Source: Bog-473 sp963804055 (GTDB lineage: Bacteria; Actinomycetota; Acidimicrobiia; Acidimicrobiales; RAAP-2). Taken from it: 64,000 nt of DNA. Below are positions 57,498 through 64,000 of the stretch, piece by piece. The notes beneath the pieces are model-generated. The model saw nothing but the letters and a program-made list of their open reading frames with translations. It had not been told where the DNA came from and searched no databases. Each line of letters opens with the position of its first letter. Positions within the stretch are counted from its first letter, which is position 1. The position numbers and the translations under genes are program-made. Where the stretch lies: positions 496,001 to 560,000 of the forward strand of contig CAWDOU010000001.1 of assembly GCA_963804055.1 (NCBI GenBank). The letters are read 5' to 3'.

Positions 57498-57519
57498 GCG
57501 AACGCCACATCGCGTTCGC
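57498..57519 (+). promoter_or_regulatory. leu attenuator hairpin
   Basis: GCGAACGC (57498-57505) and GCGTTCGC (57512-57519) form a perfect 8-bp stem with a 6-nt loop immediately after the leader stop codon. Confidence 0.7.
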
Positions 57520-57523
57520 TCGC

Positions 57524-57556
57524 AACCTCCTGCGCCGAAAGGCCAGGAGGTTTTTT
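57524..57556 (+). terminator. leu attenuator terminator
   Basis: AACCTCCTG (57524-57532) and CAGGAGGTT (57544-57552) pair perfectly, extended by a GCC-GAAA-GGC tetraloop stem with one bulged C, and end in TTTTTT. It is a textbook intrinsic terminator 80 bp before the leuA start. Confidence 0.88.
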
Positions 57557-57635
57557 GTTGGGCCGGTACCGGTTCGGGACGATGCAGTGACCAGGCAATC
57601 CAGCAATCCAGACAGAACAGAAGGGACACAGACCG

Positions 57636-59363
57636 ATGGCCAAGGGACGGAAAGGGAGTGGTGACGACATGGAGCGGGGTCACCTGGCCCTGCCCTGCGA
57701 CCCGTCACCGATGCCCTTCGACAAGTACCGCTCACACGTACCGCTCGTCCTGCACGACCGCACCTGGGCCGACCGCCAGTTCACCCAGGCGCCGCGCTGG
57801 GCCAGCGTGGACCTGCGCGACGGGAACCAGGCGCTCATCGACCCGATGGACCCCGAGCGCAAGCTGGCGCTGTTCCAGACCCTCGTCGACGTCGGGTTCA
57901 AGGAGATTGAGGTGGGCTTTCCCTCCGCCTCCCAGACGGACTACGACTTCCAGCGCCTCATCATCGACGAGCACCTGATCCCCGAGGATGTGGAGATCCA
58001 GGTGCTGGTGCAGTGCCGCCAGGAGCTCATTGAGCGGACCTTCGAGTCGCTGGCCGGCGCGCCGCGCGCTGTCGTGCACTTCTACAACTCGGTGTCCGAG
58101 CTGCAGCGACGCGTCGTCTTCGGGCTCGACAAGCCGGGCATCATCGACATCGCGGTGAAGGCCGCCGAGCTCTGCAAGAAGTACGAGGCCCAGCTGAGCG
58201 GGACCGCGGTGCGCTACGAGTACTCGCCCGAGAGCTTCACCGGGACCGAGCCGGACTTCGCCGTCGAGATCTGCGAGGCGGTGATGGACGTCATTCAGCC
58301 GACGCCCGAGTCGCCCATGATCCTCAACCTGCCGGCCACCGTCGAGATGTACAGCCCCAATGTCTATGCCGACGTCATCGAGTGGTTCGGGCGGACCATC
58401 AAGGACCGCGAGGCCATTGTGCTCAGCCTGCACCCTCACAACGACCGCGGCACCGCCGTGGCGGCGGCCGAGCTGGCCGTGCTGGCGGGCGCCGACCGGG
58501 TGGAGGGCACGCTGTTCGGCAACGGCGAGCGCACCGGCAACGTCGACATCGTCACCCTGGCCATGAACCTCTTCTCGCAGGGCATCGACCCGGCGCTGGA
58601 CTTCGGCGACATTGAGAAGGTGCGTCGCGTGGCCGAGTACGCCACGCGGCTGCCGGTCCACCCCCGCCATCCCTACGCGGGCGACCTGGTCTACACGGCC
58701 TTCTCCGGATCGCATCAGGACGCAATCAAAAAGGGAATGGCGGCCGTCGGCAGCGACTACGACGAGTGGGAGGTCCCCTACCTGCCCATCGACCCCAAGC
58801 ACACGGGCCGCACCTACGAGGCGATCATTCAGGTGAACAGCCAGTCGGGGAAGGGCGGCGTGGCCTACCTGATGGACACCGACCACGGGCTCGACCTGCC
58901 GCGCCGGCTGCAGGTCGAGTTCTCCAAGCGCGTGCAGGAGATCACCGAGGCCAGCGGCACGGTCATTCCGTCGGGGAAGATGCGCGACGTCTTCGAGGAG
59001 ATCTACCTGCCCGAGGACGCCGGCCTGCGGCTGATCACCAGTGAGGTCTCCACCGGGCAGGGCGAGACGAGCGTCACCGCCCAGTTGCTCGTCGACGGCC
59101 AGCACCGGACGGTGACGGGGCGGGGCAACGGCCCGATCGACGCGCTGGTCACGGCGTTGAAGGCCGACCTCGGTATTGTGCTCGAGGTGAAGGACTACTC
59201 CGAGCACGCGCTCACCGAGGGCTCGGGAGCGTCGGCGGTGGCGTACGTGGAGTGCGCGGGTGCCGACGGTTCGACCTGGTGGGGTGTCGGCCGCGACTCG
59301 TCCATCCTCGACGCCTCGCTGGGCGCGGTGGTCTCGGCGGCGAATCGGGCCCGGCAGGGGTGA
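57636..59363 (+). CDS. leuA: 2-isopropylmalate synthase
   Basis: The protein has 575 residues of the long LeuA form. ASVDLRDGNQALIDPM contains the catalytic Arg/Asp, HPHNDRGTAVAAAELA the metal HxH, and TGNVDIVTLAMNLF follows. The C-terminal LeuA dimer (allosteric) domain runs from about 440 to the end. It condenses acetyl-CoA with 2-oxoisovalerate. AAGGGA precedes the ATG. It lies behind the leucine attenuator; its stop overlaps the GNAT gene (GTGA). Confidence 0.95.
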   Translation: MAKGRKGSGDDMERGHLALPCDPSPMPFDKYRSHVPLVLHDRTWADRQFTQAPRWASVDLRDGNQALIDPMDPERKLALFQTLVDVGFKEIEVGFPSASQTDYDFQRLIIDEHLIPEDVEIQVLVQCRQELIERTFESLAGAPRAVVHFYNSVSELQRRVVFGLDKPGIIDIAVKAAELCKKYEAQLSGTAVRYEYSPESFTGTEPDFAVEICEAVMDVIQPTPESPMILNLPATVEMYSPNVYADVIEWFGRTIKDREAIVLSLHPHNDRGTAVAAAELAVLAGADRVEGTLFGNGERTGNVDIVTLAMNLFSQGIDPALDFGDIEKVRRVAEYATRLPVHPRHPYAGDLVYTAFSGSHQDAIKKGMAAVGSDYDEWEVPYLPIDPKHTGRTYEAIIQVNSQSGKGGVAYLMDTDHGLDLPRRLQVEFSKRVQEITEASGTVIPSGKMRDVFEEIYLPEDAGLRLITSEVSTGQGETSVTAQLLVDGQHRTVTGRGNGPIDALVTALKADLGIVLEVKDYSEHALTEGSGASAVAYVECAGADGSTWWGVGRDSSILDASLGAVVSAANRARQG

Positions 59364-59794
59364 TCCGACCGGCGGTCGAGGCCGACGTCCCGGAGCTGGT
59401 GGCGATGATCCGCGAGCTGGCGGAGTTCGAGAACCTGGCCGACCAGGTGTCGATCACCGAGGACGACCTCGCCCGGACGCTCTTCGGGCCCGAGGCCATG
59501 GCGCACGACTGGGTGGTCGACGACGGCGGGGCGCTGGTGGGCCACGCCCTGTGGTACCGGACGTTCTCCACCTTCCTGGGCAAGACCGGCATCTGGCTGG
59601 AGGACATCTACGTGCGGCCGGAGCACCGGCGGCAGGGCCACGCCAGCGAGCTCCTCACCCGCCTCCGCCGGGAGACCGAGGGCCGGCTGGAGTGGGAGGT
59701 GCTCGAGTGGAACGCCCCCGCCATGGACTTCTACCAGCGCCTGGGCGCCCGGCCCATGGCGGGCTGGACCCGGTACCGGTGGTTCGACGGATGA
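59360..59794 (+). CDS. GNAT-family N-acetyltransferase
   Basis: The protein has 144 residues. IRPAVEADVPELVAMIRELAEFEN, LEDIYVRPEHRRQGHASELLTRLRRE (acetyl-CoA pyrophosphate loop) and EWNAPAMDFYQRLGARPM are the GNAT motifs; the arrangement resembles diamine/polyamine acetyltransferases (Ssat-like), which would fit a polyamine link but is not proof. Start GTG 59360 overlaps the leuA stop, so it is translationally coupled to leuA. Confidence 0.87.
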   Translation: MIRPAVEADVPELVAMIRELAEFENLADQVSITEDDLARTLFGPEAMAHDWVVDDGGALVGHALWYRTFSTFLGKTGIWLEDIYVRPEHRRQGHASELLTRLRRETEGRLEWEVLEWNAPAMDFYQRLGARPMAGWTRYRWFDG

Positions 59795-59803
59795 CTCCCG
59801 CTA

Positions 59804-59818
59804 ATCTCTAATAGAGAT
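59804..59818. promoter_or_regulatory. 15-bp palindrome upstream of the cNMP-binding gene
   Basis: ATCTCTA-A-TAGAGAT, perfect, centred about 94 bp before the start at 59905. A TTGACA -35-like hexamer lies at 59841-59846. Candidate activator or repressor site. Confidence 0.45.
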
Positions 59819-59904
59819 AGAAGGAATCTTACCGAGCTGCTTGACAGATTAGCCATCCAGGCGTCACTGTGGCTGTGGGAAGAGTCGAACTGGAAGGAGC
59901 GACC

Positions 59905-60333
59905 ATGGGTCTGCTCAAGGGTGATTTGCGGGAACTGGAGCTGTTTTCCGAGGCCAGCCGGTCGGAGCTGCGTGTCATCGGCCGTCAGCTGACGCGGTTG
60001 AAGGTCGAGGCCGGGCGGGTGCTCGTGCGCGAGGGCGGCATCGGCAACGAGTTCATGATCATGGTCAGCGGCACCGCCGAGGTGACCCAGGGTGGCCATC
60101 ACATCGCCACCCTCGGCGCCGGCGACCTGATCGGCGAGATGGCCCTGCTGCAGCCGATGGGCTCGGGCCGGCGCAACGCCACGGTCACGGCCCTCACGGA
60201 CTGCGAGATCTACGCCGGCTCGCCGAGCGAGTTCCGCCACATCATGGAGGCCGCCCCGTCGGTGGCCGCCAAGGTCCGGCAGACGATCGCCGCGAGGACA
60301 GCGGCGACGCCGAGGACGCTGGTCGCCGCCTGA
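59905..60333 (+). CDS. Single-domain cyclic-nucleotide-binding protein
   Basis: The protein has 142 residues of the cNMP-binding jelly-roll fold: LELFSEASRSELRVIGRQLTRLKVEAGRVLVREGGIGNEFMIMVSG, then GAGDLIGEMALLQPMGSGRRNATVTALTDCEIYAGS. No helix-turn-helix or effector domain is attached, so it may act as a stand-alone sensor. AAGGAG precedes ATG 59905, which decides against the upstream ATG at 59869. No partner gene is obvious. Confidence 0.87.
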   Translation: MGLLKGDLRELELFSEASRSELRVIGRQLTRLKVEAGRVLVREGGIGNEFMIMVSGTAEVTQGGHHIATLGAGDLIGEMALLQPMGSGRRNATVTALTDCEIYAGSPSEFRHIMEAAPSVAAKVRQTIAARTAATPRTLVAA

Positions 60334-60379
60334 ACGACACGCGGTGGCGGGGCCCGGTGGCCTCGTCACCGACCGCCGG

Positions 60380-60422
60380 TTGCCACTTGGTAACCGTTCT
60401 GTTACCGTAACCGGCGTGTTAC
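60380..60422 (+). promoter_or_regulatory. ArsR promoter with two tandem operators
   Basis: TTGCCA (60380-60385) and TACCGT (60403-60408), 17-bp spacer. Over it lie two copies of GTAAC-N6-GTTAC, at 60390-60405 and 60407-60422, exactly 17 bp apart, so both dimers face the same helix side and would cover the -10 and start region. Confidence 0.7.
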
Positions 60423-60453
60423 ACGCGCTGGTCACGGCCCGTCGGCCCGGCTG

Positions 60454-60771
60454 ATGCCCAACGCCGACCCGTTCGACGCCCTCGGTGATCCCACCCGCCG
60501 GGAGATCCTGCGCCTCCTCAGCGAAGGCGACAAGCCCGTCCACGAGATCGCGTCGTCGCTCCCCATCAGCCGGCCCGCGGTGTCCCGTCACCTGCGCCTG
60601 CTGAAGGACGCGGGGTTGGTGGCCGAACGAGCCGAGGGGAACCGGCGGATCTACCACCTGCAGGACGGGGGGGTGCGGGCGGTGCAGGACTACCTCGAGG
60701 GCGTGTGGGGCCAGGCCGCGCTGCGCTTCCGGCTGCTGGCCGAGAACACGGCGCCCCCGCCGGCGTCGTGA
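60454..60771 (+). CDS. ArsR/SmtB-family transcriptional regulator
   Basis: The protein has 105 residues. PFDALGDPTRREILRLLSEGDKPVHEIASSLPISRPAVSRHLRLLKDAGLVAERAEGNRRIYHLQ is a complete winged helix. No metal cysteines are seen, so it is probably metal-independent. It probably binds the duplicated GTAAC-N6-GTTAC sites in its own promoter. GTGA overlap with the SRPBCC gene. Second such pair in the window. Confidence 0.88.
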   Translation: MPNADPFDALGDPTRREILRLLSEGDKPVHEIASSLPISRPAVSRHLRLLKDAGLVAERAEGNRRIYHLQDGGVRAVQDYLEGVWGQAALRFRLLAENTAPPPAS

Positions 60772-61211
60772 CCGCTCCGCTCCGCATCAGCTTCGAGGTC
60801 GACTGCCCACCGGACCACGCGTTCACCGTGTGGACGTCCAAGCTCGGGACCTGGTGGCCCCGCGACCACACGGTGAGCGGCGACCCCGCAGAGATCGTCC
60901 TCGAGAGTGGCCCGGGCGGGCACATCTACGAGCGCACCGCAGCCGGTGTGCGGCACGAGTGGGGGGAGGTCACGGTCTGGGAGCCGCCGCGCCGGCTGTC
61001 CTATCTGTGGCACATCGGACGCGGGCCGGAGACGGCGACCGCGGTGGCGATCACCTTCGTGGAGGAGGGCGGGGCGCGCACCCGGGTCGAGATCGAGCAC
61101 AGCGGGTGGGAGGCACTGGGCGACGACGCGGACGCCTGGCGGGACAAGAACCGCGGGGGCTGGGATGCACTGGCGCCGCACTTCGCGGCCGCCGTGAAGG
61201 AAGGGGAGTGA
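60768..61211 (+). CDS. SRPBCC (AHSA1-like) domain protein
   Basis: The protein has 147 residues. RISFEVDCPPDHAFTVWTSKLGTWWPRDHTVSG, VTVWEPPRRLSYLWHIGR and a C-terminal helix (GWDALAPHFAAAV) give the helix-grip fold with a Trp-lined cavity. It is translationally coupled to the ArsR gene. Ligand unknown; this pair differs in sequence from the one at 46.6-47.4 kb. Confidence 0.86.
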   Translation: MTAPLRISFEVDCPPDHAFTVWTSKLGTWWPRDHTVSGDPAEIVLESGPGGHIYERTAAGVRHEWGEVTVWEPPRRLSYLWHIGRGPETATAVAITFVEEGGARTRVEIEHSGWEALGDDADAWRDKNRGGWDALAPHFAAAVKEGE

Positions 61212-61214
61212 CCG

Positions 61215-61616
61215 ATGGCGACCGGGAACAAGGACGACCCGTGGGTGCTCACAACCCCTCCGGGCAGCTCGGAGTACACGATGTACCGGGACGACGAGGC
61301 GGAACCGCCCGTGCTGGTGTGCCGGGTGGGCTCGACCACGCTCACCTATGACGTGCGGGCGATCGAGGATCTGCACCGCTGGTTGACCGAGCAGGGCGAC
61401 TGGGTGCCGCTCGGGGCGGCCGACGAGAAGAAGGATGCCGCAGAGGGGACGGTGGAGGCGTGGGGTCGCTCTCCCGCCAACCCGGTCGGCGGCTGGTACG
61501 GGCGGCGCAAGGGCTACCGGGGTCGCTTCGGCATGTACCTCCCGCCGCTGCTCGAGGAGCTCGGCCTGGCCGAGGTGACGCACGAAGCGCGCAACAACAG
61601 CATGCGCGCGCTCTGA
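61215..61616 (+). CDS. Conserved protein of unknown function (133 aa)
   Basis: The start GNKDDPWVLTTPPGSSEYTMYRDD and the C-terminal RSPANPVGGWYGRRKGYRGRFGMYLPPLLEELGLAEVTHEARNN are strongly patterned and I believe belong to a conserved actinobacterial family, but I will not give a DUF number. No membrane helix. It starts 3 bp after the SRPBCC stop behind GGAAGGGGAG, so it is the third gene of the ArsR-SRPBCC operon. Confidence 0.75.
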   Translation: MATGNKDDPWVLTTPPGSSEYTMYRDDEAEPPVLVCRVGSTTLTYDVRAIEDLHRWLTEQGDWVPLGAADEKKDAAEGTVEAWGRSPANPVGGWYGRRKGYRGRFGMYLPPLLEELGLAEVTHEARNNSMRAL

Positions 61617-61649
61617 GCGGATCCGTTCACTAACAAGAGGAGGAGCACC

Positions 61650-61952
61650 ATGCCCACGACAAAGGTGATCCGCTACCGCACCAAGCCCGAGCACGCCGAC
61701 GAGAACGAGCGGCTCGTCCGTGGCGTCTTCGCCGAGCTGGCCGACGAGTGTCCCGAGGGACTGCACTACGCGACGTTCCGCCTCGACGACGGCGTGACCT
61801 TCGTGCACGTCGCCGTCACCGACGGCGACGAGAACCCGCTGACCTCGTCCCCGGCCTTCGCGAGGTTCCAGGCGGCGATCGGGGAGCGCTGCGCCGAAGG
61901 ACCGGCCCCGGCGGACGCGACGGTCGTCGGGAACTTCCGTCTCCTCGCGTAG
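61650..61952 (+). CDS. Small alpha/beta-barrel-like protein (100 aa)
   Basis: MPTTKVIRYRTKPEHADENERLVRGVFAELADECPEGLHYATFRLDDGVTFVHVAV has the beta-alpha-beta pattern of ABM-type dimeric alpha/beta barrel proteins, with a C-terminal PAFARFQAAIGERC segment. AGAGGAGGAGC precedes the ATG. It lies 33 bp after the previous gene and may belong to the same transcript. Function unknown. Confidence 0.7.
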   Translation: MPTTKVIRYRTKPEHADENERLVRGVFAELADECPEGLHYATFRLDDGVTFVHVAVTDGDENPLTSSPAFARFQAAIGERCAEGPAPADATVVGNFRLLA

Positions 61953-61973
61953 CCCGGGTCTGAGCCCGAGGCC

Positions 61974-62360
61974 CTAGTAACAGTTCGTCGCGGTGTAGCC
62001 CAGGGTCCCTGTGGGCGAACCCGTGAAGGCGTACCAGCTCCCCACGAGGTGTCGCACGGCCGGCTCGCCGATGTCACACGCGGTGCCGTGCGGCATGAGG
62101 ACGAGGCCGCTCGGGGAGTGCGTCCTGGCGAAGTAGGTGACGGTCGGGGCCGGCGGTCCCGGCCACGCACATCTCGAATACGGCGCGTCGAGACGTCCGA
62201 TGGAGCCGTGACACACCGTGACACAGACCTGTTTCCCCGTGCCGGGCGCCGCCGCCAACGCGGTCAGCGCCTCGTGGGTCGCTTGGTGATCCATCGACAT
62301 GGCGGCGGGCATGGCAAACGCCCAGGACCACCAGACGACGCCGGCGGTCACCGCCACCAT
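61974..62360 (-). CDS. Putative secreted Cys-containing protein, start uncertain
   Basis: The protein has 128 residues from ATG 62360. A hydrophobic N-terminal stretch (VAVTAGVVWWSWAFAMPAAMS) is followed by a Cys-rich, beta-prone domain (VCVTVCHGSIG, YSRCAWPG, HGTACDIG) that ends at TNCY. The signal-sequence-like charged residues (LRRRDRAASRAFPAC) lie upstream of 62360 in the same frame with no start codon until 62534, and that region overlaps another gene-like frame. So the true 5' end may be missing. Unknown function. Confidence 0.5.
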   Translation of the reverse strand: MVAVTAGVVWWSWAFAMPAAMSMDHQATHEALTALAAAPGTGKQVCVTVCHGSIGRLDAPYSRCAWPGPPAPTVTYFARTHSPSGLVLMPHGTACDIGEPAVRHLVGSWYAFTGSPTGTLGYTATNCY

Positions 62361-62401
62361 GCAGGCCGGGAACGCCCGGGAGGCGGCGCGGTCTCGCCGG
62401 C

Positions 62402-62791
62402 GCAGCCAGGCAAGCCCGGGAGACCCGGATCGGCCGCCAGGCGGAGACGGCGCTCGAGTTCTTTCGGCGCTGGAACGAGGGCCCGCTGGAGGAGACGCGC
62501 CGCCTCGTCGCGCAGTTCGAGACACGGGAGGCACTGCGCGACGCCATGGTGCGCTTCATTGCGGAGAACTCGAAACGGGCCTACGTCCTGTACCGCGAGC
62601 TCGACTACTTCGAGCAGCTCGGGGCGCTGGAGAAGCACGGCGGTTTCGACTTCGAGCTCATCCGGTCACTGCTGGGTCGACGCCTGATTGACCGGTGGGC
62701 CATGTGGAAGCCGACCATCGACGTGATAGGCGGGGGAGACTCCTACCCGATGTTCGAGCACCTGGTCACCAAGGTGGAAGCCGCAGGATGA
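62402..62791 (+). pseudogene. 5'-truncated gene remnant of unknown function
   Basis: From about 62402 the frame reads ARQARETRIGRQAETALEFFRRWN and continues as a helical, acidic/aromatic protein to the stop at 62791, ending SYPMFEHLVTKVEAAG. No ATG, GTG or TTG occurs in frame between 62282 and the ATG at 62546, which would lose about 48 convincing residues. Upstream sequence in the frame is non-protein-like. It therefore looks cut at its 5' end close to where the minus-strand neighbour also lacks a start. It resembles no family I can name with confidence. Confidence 0.4.
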
Positions 62792-62818
62792 TCGGTGCAG
62801 GGCCGGGTCCGTCGAGTT

Positions 62819-64000
62819 TCAGGCCCGGGCGGCAGCGTGGCGGCCGGCGCGGCGGCCGAAGAACGACCCGTCGCCGAGGCTGATGCCGCTGGCGTAGTGG
62901 CCGGCGGCCAGGCTGGCGGCGGTCCGCCCGACCGCGTAGAGGCCCGCGATCTGCCCGCCCGCACGGTCGAGCGCGACGCCGTCGGCATCGGCAACGAGGC
63001 CACCGAGCGTGAAGGTGGCGTAGATGGCTCCGTGGTCGACGCGCAGGTCGATGGCGCCGATGCCACTGGCCGGCGGCACGCCGATGGGCTGCAGGAACGG
63101 AGCGCGCTTGTGGAATTCGGGGTCCTCGCCGCGGGCGGCCGCGTCGTTGTAGTCGCGCACGGTGCGCGCCAGCTCCCCGGGCGGGACACCGAGGTCCGCC
63201 GCGAGCTCCTCGGGGGTCGCGGCCGCGAACGCGACCCGCAGACCGAGGATGTTGGGCTCGTGGATCACGTCGTCGGTGATCATGTAGACGAAGCCGTCCT
63301 GGTCGCGCAGGGCATGGAGCCCGATGCGGCCGGTGTACGTGTCCTCGTTGATGAACCGTTTGCCGTGGCGGTTGACCAGGATGCCCCGGGCGAGGCGGTG
63401 CGGTGGCCCCAACGGCAGTGCGCACTCGAAGGAGGAGAGCCTCGAGGTCGCCGCTCCGGCGCCCACGCCCATGCGGATCCCCCGGCCGTCGTCGTTCGGG
63501 GTCCCGATCCTCCACGCCGCGTCGGGGACATGGGCGGTGGGACACTGCTCGGCCACCATGTCCTCGTTGTGGATGAACCCGCCGGCCGCCAGGATGACGC
63601 CACCACGAGCCCGGATGGCCCGTGAGCCCTCGTCCGTCCGCACCTGCACGCCGACGACCTCGCCCGCGTCCATGACGAGCGCCTCGGCGGCGGTATCGGT
63701 CGTGACACGAGCGGCGCTCTCCTCCACGGCGGCAGCCAGGCGGCTCATGAGGAACCCGCCGGCGGAGTCGATGTACTGCGGCTTGTGCCCGCGGGGCACC
63801 GGAACCGCCAGTTCGTCGAAGGGATAGGAGTCCTCGCCTCCGCTGAAGAGCAAGCCCGCATCGTCGGCCGATTCGCGGTTCGGCTCGTCGCAGAAGGCCG
63901 CTCGGAACGGCACGCCGATGTCGACCAACCAGTCGAAGTGGTCCGGCGAGCCCTCGCAGTAGGCGGCGACGCGGCTCTCGTCGATGTCCGGCCCCAGCGC
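62819..64000 (-). CDS. FAD-dependent dehydrogenase (3-ketosteroid 1-dehydrogenase / fumarate reductase type), partial
   Basis: The frame runs 394 codons to the right edge, so the N-terminus including the FAD Rossmann loop is missing. Visible parts: CEGSPDHFDWLVDIGVPFRAAF, GGFLMSRLAAAVEESAARV, VILAAGGFIHNEDMVAEQCPT (FAD/GG doublet), INEDTYTGRIG and the C-terminal YAVGRTAASLAAGHYASGISLGDGSFFGRRAG. This is the flavoprotein family that includes ketosteroid dehydrogenases and fumarate reductases. The FGRRAGRHAAARA end is complete. Confidence 0.87.
   Translation of the reverse strand, partial: ALGPDIDESRVAAYCEGSPDHFDWLVDIGVPFRAAFCDEPNRESADDAGLLFSGGEDSYPFDELAVPVPRGHKPQYIDSAGGFLMSRLAAAVEESAARVTTDTAAEALVMDAGEVVGVQVRTDEGSRAIRARGGVILAAGGFIHNEDMVAEQCPTAHVPDAAWRIGTPNDDGRGIRMGVGAGAATSRLSSFECALPLGPPHRLARGILVNRHGKRFINEDTYTGRIGLHALRDQDGFVYMITDDVIHEPNILGLRVAFAAATPEELAADLGVPPGELARTVRDYNDAAARGEDPEFHKRAPFLQPIGVPPASGIGAIDLRVDHGAIYATFTLGGLVADADGVALDRAGGQIAGLYAVGRTAASLAAGHYASGISLGDGSFFGRRAGRHAAARA

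Overview
The window is very GC-rich bacterial chromosome, about 70 % G+C by eye, densely packed with genes on both strands and with frequent GTG starts. The gene set points to a high-GC actinobacterium. It includes a PknB-type PASTA kinase, a DUF222/HNH endonuclease, SCP2, a luciferase-like flavin oxidoreductase, an MMPL transporter, a DUF4097 protein and the order cysteine desulfurase - mnmA - ligA ... gatCAB. A deep lineage such as Acidimicrobiia is my best guess, but that is inference. I saw no rRNA or tRNA gene, insertion sequence, prophage, CRISPR array or replication origin.

Layout. 1-12 kb holds accessory and stress genes: a cut-off DinB-like gene, a carboxymuconolactone-decarboxylase-like protein, a lipoprotein, a methyltransferase-Nudix fusion behind a polytopic membrane protein, an LLM oxidoreductase, a divergent marR/yceI pair with a clear operator-promoter, an FGGY kinase and an ECF sigma factor with its probable anti-sigma protein. 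12-18.4 kb looks like a polyamine/GABA catabolic neighbourhood: a frameshifted glutamine-synthetase-like gene, a gamma-glutamyl-GABA hydrolase-like amidotransferase and a succinate-semialdehyde dehydrogenase. A sirtuin divergent from an acyl-CoA synthetase sits between them. 18.6-32 kb is housekeeping: cysteine desulfurase, mnmA (frameshifted), ligA, PASTA kinase, MFS exporter, SCP2, esterase and the gatC-gatA-gatB amidotransferase. 32-36 kb has an HNH endonuclease and a divergent tetR/MMPL pair.

36-42 kb is the branched-chain amino-acid block ilvD, ilvB-ilvN, ilvC. Upstream of ilvB is a short leader peptide ending in Ile-Leu-Val-Leu-Val-Thr, then two hairpins, the second an intrinsic terminator. 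A matching Leu-Leu-Leu leader peptide, hairpin and terminator precede leuA at 57.4-57.6 kb. These are the best-supported regulatory finds: two independent ribosome-mediated attenuators, each read from an almost leaderless promoter. 41.8-47.5 kb holds an autoregulated ribbon-helix-helix/DUF4097 pair, an OhrR-like regulator, a secreted GH5 hydrolase and an ArsR-SRPBCC pair. 47.5-54.5 kb has a P450, an SDR, an ABC-2 exporter, and serC divergent from a class I aminotransferase with only 6 bp between the start codons. serA and leuA follow. The last 5 kb has a second ArsR-SRPBCC pair with duplicated operators, several small conserved proteins and an FAD-dependent dehydrogenase cut by the window edge.

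A recurring theme is that many genes have a TAnnnT -10 box 6-9 nt before the start codon and no Shine-Dalgarno sequence. This suggests widespread leaderless transcription and was used to choose several starts. Two genes (glutamine-synthetase-like and mnmA) carry apparent one-base insertions; these could be real pseudogenes or sequence errors.
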